Below are positions 56,887 through 64,000 of a DNA stretch of 64,000 nt, piece by piece. Positions within the stretch are counted from its first letter, which is position 1, and each line of letters starts with the position of its first letter. The stretch lies in the NCBI GenBank assembly GCA_029582265.1, contig CM055822.1, positions 1,860,001-1,924,000 of the forward strand, given 5' to 3'. The notes under the pieces are model-generated. The model saw nothing but the letters and a program-made list of their open reading frames with translations. It had not been told where the DNA came from and made no database searches. The position numbers and the translations under genes are program-made. The DNA is from Zoroaster sp. YZ-2022 (lineage: Eukaryota > Echinodermata > Asteroidea > Forcipulatida > Zoroasteridae).

Positions 56887-58212
56887 ATGTTGATTCCTTT
56901 AGCATTTCAGAGTAATATAACAAAACGGTATCGACAATCAGAAAATTTTAAAGCACAGACTTTTACGTCTCGCGACTTGTCTATTCAAAAGATTTACACA
57001 TCCAAAAACGAATTTGTACAAGTAGAACTCGCCGATCCTTTTAGCAAGTACAAGTTGCCTCACGTCAATAGCGACGAGATTGTAAATAGCTGGATTTATA
57101 ATCCGCTCAAGTTTTATCAGAATCAAATGAATTTTGTAACGTGATGCAGTACGACGGGATGCGGAGTGAGTTATAAACATTTACTCCATTCGAATCCGAT
57201 GATTAGTAGTTTTTTCAAATTTCACGTTTATTATCAAATTAGACGATTGCTTAAAGAAATGAGCTGTCCAGCGTATTTTCTAAAATTTTTGAGCGCCTTT
57301 GAAAACAATATAGACATTGGCGCGTATAATAAAATATGTAGAGACTTTCACATCTCGCCGGTATCCGATTGGAAACAACAACGAGATAAGTACTCGGGAG
57401 GATTGGGAATAGCCTATTGTTACGACAACGGTTACATTCCGGTACCTGGGAAAAACTATGATAATTTAAGCCTGCACGTTCCGTTCTCTAGTGAGAACGA
57501 TTATTCAGACGCGACAAAGATGGGCTTTGGAGATCATCCCTCGACGTATACGGTCGCCTACATTTCACAATCTCCCGAGTCCGAGCTCGCTTGGGTTAAT
57601 TTTATACTCGACGAGTCTCGGGGTTTTACGGATATAGGTATAGAACGAATCAACGACTCTATAAGAACATACGTTTACGCGTTATTGGGAGCTCAAGCTC
57701 AAGCTAAAAGTGGAATTCTTACAGTTGGTACCGGTTTAGATGCGAAAAGAGAATTCTTAAATATTCTCGAGGCTTCGATCGATTCTCCGATCGATTTACA
57801 ATCTTCTATTCAACGATATCAAGATTCTTTACAATACGCTCGATCGCAGTTAAACTTTGTCATCGGAGAAGGTTTATACCTTATGCAATCCGACATGAAT
57901 TTGCGAATAGGTACGTACGTTGGATACAACAACAATATTTTAATCGCGACGCCTCATTTATCGTTAGGATCGAATCAAGACACAAATTCAACGCCAGTTC
58001 CCCCACCTCCACCGACTAGTCAACTCGGTCCACCAACATCTATAGATGTTCAGCAACAAAACGATACGTCATCTATCGATCAATCTGTCGATACTCAACC
58101 AGACACACCATCATCTATCGATACTCACCAAGAGGAAAACAATTCTCTAATCGTCGGTCTCTCGATTTCTTTTGGGTTAGGCGTCATTATTTACGAGTTG
58201 TTTTTAAGATAA
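56887..58212 (+). pseudogene. Large virion-associated membrane-anchored protein, internal TGA
   Basis: One frame of 442 codons from ATG 56887 to TAA 58212, interrupted only by a TGA at 57142-57144. The first part is 85 residues; the main part (from 57166 if it used the next ATG) is 348. The protein has a mixed globular region with an Ala-rich helix (YALLGAQAQAKSG), a Pro-rich linker (PVPPPPPTS), a Ser/Thr/Asp/Gln-rich spacer with repeated 'SSID', and a single C-terminal transmembrane helix (IVGLSISFGLGVIIYELFL). I cannot name the family. Size, tail anchor and neighbourhood suggest a structural or membrane protein of the particle. Its end overlaps the convergent gene at 58191. Confidence 0.6.
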
Positions 58213-59477
58213 GATAAAACTAAAACTCCAACTCCGGTCACAAATAGCCACACATGTTCCGCCACCCATCCTACCGCCGATGAAAGTTGAGTCAATAACC
58301 AACTCAATACTCCTCCGATGATACCCGGTAGAGAAGCTAAAGCTTTTAATCCAAGTGTCTTTAACAGATTCGATAGATTTTTGAGAGATTTTTGTATCCA
58401 GTCTTTTACACCACCGCCACTCGGTGTAGGCGTAGGTGGACTAGGTGGCGGTAAAATCGGTTTTACGCTCGCTACGATCGAAGCGACAATGGTACGATCG
58501 AAGCGACAATGGTGAGACTAATCGCCGTTAATATACTGACTATCGTTACGCCTTGTTCTCTAAATAAAGTTTTAATTTTTTCGCCCAACGTAACGTCTCT
58601 TTCCAACATTTTATTAATCGTTTCTTTGATTCTATTGATTTGACTACGAAGAACGCGATCTTGCGTACCCGCAATCTCTAATCTCGCTCGTTTTTCGTCT
58701 TGTTTTTCTCGCAGCTGTTTACGTAGCTCTGCGGTTTCCTGTTTATCTTCATCGTCTCGATCTCGAGCGCTTACGTATCTTTTTTCAAGATCGGAGATTT
58801 CTTTGTCGAGTGCGCTCAACTTGGCTAAATTATATTCGAGTTGGCCTCGAGTCTTTTGCAAGGCTTTATCGAGACCCAACAGTTCTCGCATTGGAAGTCC
58901 ATCCGTTTGCGTTCCTTCATCGTCTTGAAGAATAGAAATTGTTTCATCCAAGTCTTGCCCTACATTCGTCGCGGCTTGCGGTAAATCTTGCATCTCAATG
59001 CTTTCAGTATTTGTTTCGTAGAGATTACTAACTGGTGCTTGTAACTTTTCACGAGCATTTTTCGAGATCTTGGTAGCATAATCAACTATACCTAGATCGC
59101 CTCGGATGAAATCTAAGCCGTACCTTTGTTTAATAGTAGATATAGCTAAAAAAAAATCCCTTTTCTTTCACGTTATTTAACGAGATTCTTTCCCCGTTTT
59201 GTTTTATAAAATAAAGTTTCGAGTCTTTGAGTATGAATTTACCGTAGTCTTTCGCAATGGGCTCGTATAAAACTTGCTTGTAAAAATCATCTACAGCCGT
59301 TTTAACGTTTTCTTTATTCAATATGGGTATTTTTTCGGCGGCTGTCACGTCTCCTTCATACGCTGTATGATACGTCACCGGCAGCGTTATAGGGTCCATC
59401 TCAATTTCTTCGCCATCATCATCATCTTCTTGATCGCCTAATAGCGGATCAAAATCATCGTATTCTCCTTCCGCCAT
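58191..59477 (-). pseudogene. Coiled-coil and transmembrane structural protein, broken twice
   Basis: ATG 59477 opens an acidic N-terminus (DDDDGEEIEMDP). The frame shifts at an A/T8 run near 59148-59157. The middle (58472-58993 in the track of its frame) is a long coiled coil rich in Glu/Lys/Arg (ALDKEISDLEKRY, then LRKQLREKQDEKRARLE), followed by a hydrophobic segment (VTIVSILTAISLTIVAS). There a 20-bp tandem duplication (58474-58493 / 58494-58513) shifts the frame again; beyond it a Pro-rich linker and more hydrophobic segments run to the TAA at 58191-58193. The original length would be about 420 codons. The layout suggests a membrane-spanning virion protein; function unknown. Confidence 0.65.
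58474..58513. repeat. 20-bp tandem duplication inside a viral gene
   Basis: ACGATCGAAGCGACAATGGT occurs twice in a row. Its length (20) is not a multiple of three, and the reading frames on its two sides differ by exactly this offset. Confidence 0.93.
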
Positions 59478-59488
59478 ACTATTTACAA

Positions 59489-59932
59489 TTAGTTTTTATC
59501 TTTTTTTAATAATGTATAACTCGCGTAGCCTACTACCGTCATGCCAATAATAACGAATAACATTTCTCTCATTTTTTGATCTTCGCTAGGAACGTAAAAA
59601 TCTTCTAGTTTAGGTTCGTCGTATAAATTTTGCGGTAAATTAAATCGACTTCCGGTAACGATATAATATTCATTCATCGCTTCGTTTATATCGGTAAAAG
59701 TTTTTTTAGCGTGCGCTTCTTTCTCGAAGCGCACATTCATGTAATTTAGATATTTCGAGCGCTCTTTAGACCATTCGTCTCTGGCTTTGGTAAGTTGTTC
59801 TAGTGCTAAATCGTGCCTCTTTCGTTCTTTTTCAGCATCGTTTTAACGTAAACTGGAAAATAAAAAATTTGATCCGGAAAAAGCGAGTGCGTTTACTACT
59901 GCGCCTCCAATCACCATCGCTATAGTCACCAT
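59489..59932 (-). pseudogene. Conserved viral membrane protein, internal TAA
   Basis: ATG 59932 follows TTTATAATAAA directly. One frame of 147 codons runs to TAA 59489, interrupted by a TAA at 59843-59845 (codon 30). The N-terminus is small and hydrophobic (MVTIAMVIGGAVVNALAFSG), the middle a charged helix, and the C-terminus a second hydrophobic helix (MLFVIIGMTVVGYASYTLL) with a Lys-rich end. The gene is 11 bp upstream of the coiled-coil protein on the same strand and divergent from the capsid gene, with only about 36 bp between the two ATGs. A virion membrane or assembly role is likely from context only. Confidence 0.6.
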
Positions 59933-59943
59933 TTTATTATAAA
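59933..59943 (-). promoter_or_regulatory. TTTATAATAAA start-site motif (- strand)
   Basis: It lies directly before ATG 59932, within the 36-43 bp divergent spacer shared with the capsid gene, whose side reads 'tttaataaaataa'. Confidence 0.55.
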
Positions 59944-59968
59944 CATGTTTTTTAATTTAATAAAATAA

Positions 59969-61184
59969 ATGTTACATGTTAAATATGAGCGAAGCATTTG
60001 GACACAAACTAAACCCGTACAGAATATTGAGAGAACCGTTAGGAATAAAAGGAATTTAGGAAAAGACGACGTCATCGTTCCAGGGTCGGCTCGGTTGGCT
60101 TTTAACATTGCTATCGAATCAGAAGATGATGATACTAGAACGATCGTACATAATATAGGAAGAGCCATCGTAAAAAATATATCAATCAAGATCGAAGGAA
60201 ATGAAGTGTTTAGTTTAGACGATGCAGACGTGTTCAATTGTTTCAAAGATAATTGGTTGACGAAAGATCAACTCGACAATCTAGCGTATCAAGGAATTAA
60301 ATCTGCTAACGTAACTAAATTAAGAGTAGGCGCCAGCGACGGTAATGTTTCAAACAACCAAGGAAAAGACAAAGCCGTCGCGGATACTTATAAAAATAGA
60401 TATTGCATTCCGTTAGACTTTGAACTATTGACCGATCATCAACCGTATTATCAAGCTGGGTTAGCGGATCGGTTAAGTTATGAACTCACGTTTAATAAAT
60501 ATTCTAAAGTGATTAAAAGCTCTGACGATAATGCAAAATATATCATAAGCGGAATTTCTTTAGAATACGAGGTCGTCACCAATGAGATTCTCGCCACAAC
60601 GATTAAAAATCAATATAGCAACAAGTTGGGGATATTGTACGACAGAGTTTTGAGACATAGCGTCAAACCGCTAAACAAACTCGAAAAAAACGTGGAATAT
60701 AAATTTAAATACGCCGGCAAAAAGCATGAAAGGAATATTGTTTTTATTCAAAGAGCCCGGCGTAAAAGAAACATGGAAATTTTATAATCCAAAAATCGAT
60801 AAAGTTTCGATTACTATAGAAGGAGTTCCCAATCAACTCTACGCGCAAGGGATGCGCAGGTATCAACACTGGGAAGAAATTCAAAAATATTTCGGAGATT
60901 CGAGAGAAGAATTTGGTATGACGGTAACTAAAACTTTAAATCTGTCGAACGTCAAACAAGTTGATTATTTACTAGAGAAATACGGTTTGTTTTTAGATAT
61001 GAGAAGCAGTGATGACAACAAAATTCACGGAAGCGGTAGAAAAGTACAAAACTTATCCGAAGGAATTACCATTCAACTCGAAAAAGAGGCGGAAGCCGAC
61101 GGCCAATTATACTGCTACACCTTTATCATCATGGACGCTCAACTCGTTATCGAAAAAGGACGATTTCCATCCGTAACATATTAA
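59969..61184 (+). pseudogene. Candidate major capsid protein (double jelly-roll), frame broken
   Basis: Two overlapping ORFs (59969-60787 and 60726-61184) form one protein of about 400 residues. The C-terminal part reads FYNPKIDKVSITIEGVPNQL and ends MDAQLVIEKGRF, beta-rich throughout, as in double jelly-roll capsid proteins of Polinton-like viruses. The downstream frame equals that of an ATG at 59976 (MLNMSEAFGHKLNPYRI), which fits a natural N-terminus better than the ATG at 59969. So the frame appears to shift out near 60050 and back near 60720-60780. The assignment rests on pattern, size and its place next to the packaging ATPase. It would build the icosahedral shell. Confidence 0.68.
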
Positions 61185-61185
61185 C

Positions 61186-61828
61186 ATGTTGTCTATTATT
61201 AAAAACATGTTACCTAAATATCCGCACGCCGCCTTAATTTGCGGACAAACTGGGTGTGGAAAAACCGAATTTGTTTTAAATTTGTTACAAGAAGAATATT
61301 ACATGCATTTTGAATATATCGTAATATTATGTCCGACCGTCGCGGTAAATCAAGCGTATCAAAATAGAAAATGAGTTTGGAACGACGAGCGAGTCTTTGT
61401 CATTGATTTAAACAATTTATCAATCAACAAAGCGATAAAAATTCATAGCGATGTTTTAAAAGGAGAGGAAGCGTTGTTTATCATCGACGACTGTAGCGCG
61501 AATAAAGAAATAAAGTATAGAAAATACGACGAAAATAATAAATGTTTGATTACTTAATTAGCTTTTAGCGGTAGACACGTCAACCACAGCTGTTGGATTC
61601 TTTCACAACAGCGTGATGAAAGATTTTAGAGAGCAAGTCAAGTGGGTGTGTTTATTTTATTGTAAAGATAGAGACTCGTTCGAAAATTGTCTTCGAGAAA
61701 ATGACGTCATACCGACTCAAGAGTTGAGAATAGAAATGCGTGAAAAATTAAAACGAGTCAAACATAGCAAGTTGATTTTAAAAACGGATCAACCTACCGA
61801 TTTTAAAATAGTAGAACAGGTTGACTAG
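61186..61828 (+). pseudogene. Packaging ATPase (A32/FtsK-HerA type), multiply broken
   Basis: This would pump DNA into the particle. Walker A is clear (GQTGCGKTEF, residues 20-29), then Walker B-like ALFIIDDCSA and a conserved LAFSGRH block with a Gln/Ser-rich sensor region (WILSQQ). The C-terminal ORF (from 61613) has WVCLFYCKDRDSFENCLREN. The frame is interrupted by TGA (61372-61374), TAA (61555-61557) and a shift near 61605-61613. Length would be about 213 residues, usual for Polinton ATPases. It starts 1 base after the capsid stop, so the two were probably co-transcribed. With the catalytic domain split in three, this copy cannot be active by normal translation. Confidence 0.85.
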
Positions 61829-62100
61829 GTTACTTGTAGGTTACTTGTAGGTTACTTGTAGGTTACTTGTAGGTTACTTGTGGGTTACTTGTGGGTTACT
61901 TGTAGGTTACTTGTAGGTTACTTGTAGGTTACTTGTAGGTTACTTGTAGGTTACTTGTGGGTTACTTGTGGGTTACTTGTGGGTTACTTGTGGGTTACTT
62001 GTGGGTTACTTGTGGGTTACTTGTGGGTTACTTGTAGGTTACTTGTAGGTTACTTGTAGGTTACTTGTAGGTTTACTTGTAGGTTACTTGTAGGTTACTT
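61828..62100. repeat. 11-bp minisatellite, ~25 units
   Basis: The unit GGTTACTTGTA (variant GGTTACTTGTG) is repeated from the ATPase stop codon onward. G variants cluster in the middle third; one unit has an extra T (62070s). It ends at 'ggttacttgactaaa'. It lies wholly between two viral genes. Confidence 0.95.
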
Positions 62101-62131
62101 GACTAAAATATAATAAAATTTATAGATAAAT

Positions 62132-62281
62132 ATGCTCGTTGAATGTTTAGTTGGATTTAGTATAATTACAAACTGTTGCACGCTAGGTGGAGTTGTATTT
62201 TTGATTCATCAATACTCGAGCGTTAGCAAAAAATTTATAAAACCGTTATCATCATTAAAAAAAAATTCAAGTATTAAATAG
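62132..62281 (+). CDS. Small membrane protein, 49 residues
   Basis: A short ORF with one hydrophobic helix near the N-terminus (VGFSIITNCCTLGGVVFLI) and a Ser/Lys-rich tail (PLSSLKKNSSIK). An ATAATAAAAT motif lies about 22 bp upstream. It is intact, and it follows the pattern of small single-helix proteins in this part of the element. Function unknown. It is too short for a confident gene call on its own; position and spacing support it. Confidence 0.45.
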   Translation: MLVECLVGFSIITNCCTLGGVVFLIHQYSSVSKKFIKPLSSLKKNSSIK

Positions 62282-62341
62282 TATAATAGAAGATGTTGAG
62301 AAAATGTTTAACATAAATAACATATAAGAGTATTATTAATA

Positions 62342-62841
62342 ATGGAAGAAGTAGACAAAATTTTAAACGAAGAGTCAACGATACAAGTCGAAAATATCGT
62401 TGAATCAATACCGCAGTCTAATCAACGCATTGATCGACTCGTTGCGGTCGTTGCTGGAGGAGACTCTAAAAATACTTTGGTAAAGAGTATTCTGTCAACG
62501 AAATTGAAGCTTTAAATGTAATAGAGCGAGATAAATTATTCACGTGATACGAAGCGCGATTTGGTCGTGAAATGATATCTTCATTAGGTTCATCGATTAT
62601 AACTCTATACGCTAAAACGTTAGGATCGAGTTTAAAATTTGTCGATGTGATGGGTTATGAGTTTACGATCGATGACGAAGGTGAATTAATTACGGATTTA
62701 GAAAAAGATCCACTCATTTCGAGCGCTCTTTCATGCACATTATGCGAAATAAACTATAAATATGGAATATACCTGGCACCGATCACAGCGGCGCTAATTT
62801 GGGCGAAACATTTAAAAAAAAAAAAATTGTTGCGTAGATAA
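62342..62841 (+). pseudogene. Conserved viral protein with a C-terminal helix, frameshift and TGA
   Basis: ATG 62342 (after 'attattaata') opens an acidic, helical N-terminus (MEEVDKILNEESTIQVENI). A one-base loss near 62480 shifts the frame; in the corrected frame a TGA at 62545-62547 precedes a helix (ARFGREMISSLGSSIITLY). The end has a hydrophobic helix (YGIYLAPITAALIWA) and a Lys run coded by an A12-14 tract (62811-62825), a slippage hotspot; in another frame after it an acidic Asn/Gly-rich tail continues to about 62917. The gene type is one I associate with Polinton-like elements, without a known function. Confidence 0.6.
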
Positions 62842-62975
62842 TAAAGACGATGGAAACGAAAAAAACACAAGCGGCGGTATCGTTGGAGATCAGCCAAGTA
62901 ACGAAAACAACGACTAAAAAAATTTAAAATCCAAAAAGAGTCGCAGCCTGTATAAAAGCCGCTGAACATAATAAA
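62842..62975. other. Spacer with an out-of-frame tail
   Basis: It contains the possible continuation of the previous gene in a third frame (DDGNEKNTSGGIVGDQ) and the leader of the next gene (ATAATAAA before ATG 62976). Confidence 0.4.
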
Positions 62976-63200
62976 ATGATTAAACAAGAATTAAAAAAGA
63001 AATATGTAGAAGAATTCAAGTCTAACGTAAAACTCAACAACGACAATAACGATGAATCAAATACTTTCATGTACATCGGACTAGGAGTAATATGTTTTTT
63101 ATTTTTTGCTTATTACCTAAACCGCTCTAATAAAAAAACACAAGACGTTGTAAAACCATCGCCAGTAAAAAAAGAAGTTGATTTTTATGAAATGGAATAA
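62976..63200 (+). CDS. Small single-helix membrane protein, 74 residues
   Basis: Intact. A charged N-terminal helix (KKKYVEEFKSNVKL), an Asn/Asp-rich linker, one transmembrane helix (FMYIGLGVICFLFFAYYL, residues about 31-48) and a Lys/Pro/Val-rich tail ending DFYEME. Its ATG follows ATAATAAA. It is the first of three consecutive small membrane-protein genes before the integrase. Function unknown; virion membrane or assembly is possible. Confidence 0.6.
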   Translation: MIKQELKKKYVEEFKSNVKLNNDNNDESNTFMYIGLGVICFLFFAYYLNRSNKKTQDVVKPSPVKKEVDFYEME

Positions 63201-63211
63201 ACATTAAAACA

Positions 63212-63233
63212 AATATTGTCTATACTATAAAAT
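63212..63233 (+). promoter_or_regulatory. Repeated promoter-like box before ATG 63234
   Basis: With the ATG it forms a 25-bp perfect match to 63472-63496. The core is TCTATACTATAAAAT, a TATA-like box directly at the start codon. Confidence 0.65.
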
Positions 63234-63446
63234 ATGACAACGATAAATACGAATTATATTTGTGAATTTGCTTATCACGGAGCTGCAATAGGAATTATAA
63301 TTTATGTTTATAGCACGCTCTGTAATAAAACATTAAAAGCATTTGATGAATATAAAGATCAAAAAACTAAAGATGTTTTATTAGTCACCTTGGGTATGGG
63401 AGTTGTAGGATATCATCTAAGTAACAAAATTATTAATCAGGAATAA
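63234..63446 (+). CDS. Small membrane protein, 70 residues, paralogue 1
   Basis: Intact. Two hydrophobic segments (AYHGAAIGIIIYVYSTL near residues 13-29, and VLLVTLGMGVVGYHLS near 49-64) joined by a short charged loop. It shares the pattern A-x-HGA-x2-G-x5-YS and a similar second helix with the next gene (63494), so the two are tandem duplicates. Both have the same 25-bp start-site box. No known function. Confidence 0.65.
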   Translation: MTTINTNYICEFAYHGAAIGIIIYVYSTLCNKTLKAFDEYKDQKTKDVLLVTLGMGVVGYHLSNKIINQE

Positions 63447-63471
63447 GAATAGTTAATTTTTGTTTTAAAAT

Positions 63472-63493
63472 AATATTGTCTATACTATAAAAT
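63472..63493 (+). promoter_or_regulatory. Repeated promoter-like box before ATG 63494
   Basis: Identical to 63212-63233. A 25-bp perfect match upstream of two genes whose proteins differ widely argues for selection or very recent conversion of the control region. Confidence 0.65.
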
Positions 63494-63745
63494 ATGTCTT
63501 CACCAACGATAGATACGAAGGGAATCATGAATTCTGCTTTTCACGGAGCCGTCGTAGGAATGATAACCATTATTTATAGCATGGCTGCTAGAAAAGTGTT
63601 TAAAATAAAACCGGCTGATTTAGGAAAGTTGGATATAAACGACGGTCTAAAACTCACCGCGATGGTTGGGTCTGCGCTAATGACGCAAACGTGGTTAGTT
63701 CAACAACAAAAATTACCTGAAAGTATAATGAATTATAACGTTTAA
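63494..63745 (+). CDS. Small membrane protein, 83 residues, paralogue 2
   Basis: Intact. Two hydrophobic segments (AFHGAVVGMITIIYSMAA and LTAMVGSALMTQTWLV) separated by a Lys-rich loop, with a polar tail. It is a diverged paralogue of 63234-63446. The following gene is the integrase, 45 bp downstream. Function unknown. Confidence 0.65.
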   Translation: MSSPTIDTKGIMNSAFHGAVVGMITIIYSMAARKVFKIKPADLGKLDINDGLKLTAMVGSALMTQTWLVQQQKLPESIMNYNV

Positions 63746-63790
63746 AAATATTTATAAAATAATTATATAAATCTTGATATTAAATAAAAC

Positions 63791-64000
63791 ATGTCGGATA
63801 AACGTACGAGACAAAAACTAGAAAATGCGTATTATAGTCCGAAAGGATGCTGGAAAGGTTTTGGTGTGATCGATAAATTAGCTCAAGAATCTAAAATTTC
63901 TAAAAAATTAGTTCGACAGTGGTTAAAAAAGCAAGCGCTGTGGCAAATTTATTTACCGTATCCCACCTACATTCCAAGACCGACCAGTTCAAACTCGAGT
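63791..64000 (+). CDS. int: Polinton-type integrase (rve family), N-terminal 70 codons
   Basis: The ORF starts at ATG 63791 and is open to the window end. The visible part reads NAYYSPKGCWKGFGVIDKLA then KKLVRQWLKKQALWQIYLP and YIPRP, the helix-turn-helix-like head found in front of the DDE core of Polinton/Maverick and related retroviral-type integrases. The catalytic D-D-E lies beyond the window. It would insert the element DNA into the host genome. No break is visible. The assignment is strong because this head is distinctive; whether the rest is intact is unknown. Confidence 0.82.
   Translation, partial: MSDKRTRQKLENAYYSPKGCWKGFGVIDKLAQESKISKKLVRQWLKKQALWQIYLPYPTYIPRPTSSNSS

Larger units (their letters stand above)
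54398..64000. mobile_element. Endogenous Polinton/Maverick-like DNA virus, partial
   Basis: About 9.6 kb packed with at least 13 genes on both strands and spacers mostly below 150 bp, unlike the gene-poor host DNA. It encodes a candidate capsid protein, a P-loop packaging ATPase and the N-terminus of an rve integrase, the hallmark set of Polinton/Maverick elements and adintoviruses. Other genes (zinc finger, coiled-coil membrane protein, small membrane proteins) are typical of such virus genomes. CpG is common here and rare in the flanks. No DNA polymerase B is seen; it would have to lie to the right. Many genes are broken, so the copy is probably a fossil. Confidence 0.85.

Noticed and set aside
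61828..62100. CRISPR array or telomere-like repeat
   Set aside because: Eleven-base units with no spacers; the unit does not match the TTAGGG class, and the host is an animal.
56887..62547. A genuine alternative genetic code with TGA as tryptophan
   Set aside because: TGG is used normally in the same genes, and TAA and TAG also interrupt neighbours; plain decay explains all six stops.
54398..64000. Recent bacterial or phage contamination
   Set aside because: Gene types are those of animal Polinton-like viruses, there are no Shine-Dalgarno sites, and host discoidin sequence lies directly next to it.
54398..64000. DNA polymerase B or cysteine protease gene of a standard Polinton
   Set aside because: I found no polymerase motif or Ulp1-like protease pattern in any frame here; they may lie beyond the window, so no call is made.

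Overview
The window is a stretch of a repeat-rich marine invertebrate (metazoan) genome. Spliced genes with consensus GT-AG introns, one GC-AG intron, tRNA-derived SINEs, a Mag-like Gypsy retrotransposon, many MITEs and very long minisatellites all point to an animal. I cannot name the species; a deuterostome, lophotrochozoan or cnidarian host are all possible.

Host genes. The best supported host gene is a four-exon gene on the + strand (24238-32152). It encodes a small secreted protein made of a signal peptide and a single F5/8 type C (discoidin) domain, with 182 codons before the stop. Pieces of the same family are scattered through the window: exons 3 and 4 at 489-1860 (exon 3 broken), exon 4 at 21575-21715, exon 1 at 37013-37079 and an inverted exon 4 at 53417-53557. 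Large flanking duplications (about 1-2262 with 31237-32540, and about 23740-24310 with 36690-37090) show that the locus has expanded by segmental duplication. A second two-exon gene of unknown function lies on the - strand at 48475-50934.

Mobile DNA and repeats (0-53 kb). There is a TTAA-flanked element carrying a broken THAP domain (755-1448), and a family of about 725 bp with palindromic AGCCTTGATCAAGGC ends and an 11-bp target duplication (5388-6112, 14463-20128, about 20150-20770). One copy of that family holds a 17-bp minisatellite split by a 4.4-kb Mag-like Gypsy element (15198-19589). Several MITEs and three kinds of tRNA-like SINE are present. Tandem arrays have units of 148, 43, 31, 28, 17 and 11 bp, and there is a (GAA)n tract of about 95 units.

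Virus-like element (about 54.4 kb to the window end). The last 9.6 kb differ from the host: genes are densely packed on both strands, intergenic regions are very short, CpG is frequent, and upstream motifs are shared. The element encodes a packaging-type P-loop ATPase, a candidate double jelly-roll major capsid protein, the start of a retrovirus-type (rve) integrase, a Cys/His zinc-finger protein, two further likely structural proteins, a coiled-coil/membrane protein and a set of small membrane proteins. The gene set fits an endogenous DNA virus of the Polinton/Maverick (adintovirus-like) group. The right end and any polymerase would lie beyond 64000. Most conserved genes carry in-frame stops or small indels, so this copy looks inactivated, while several small ORFs are intact. 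This element is the most interesting system in the window.
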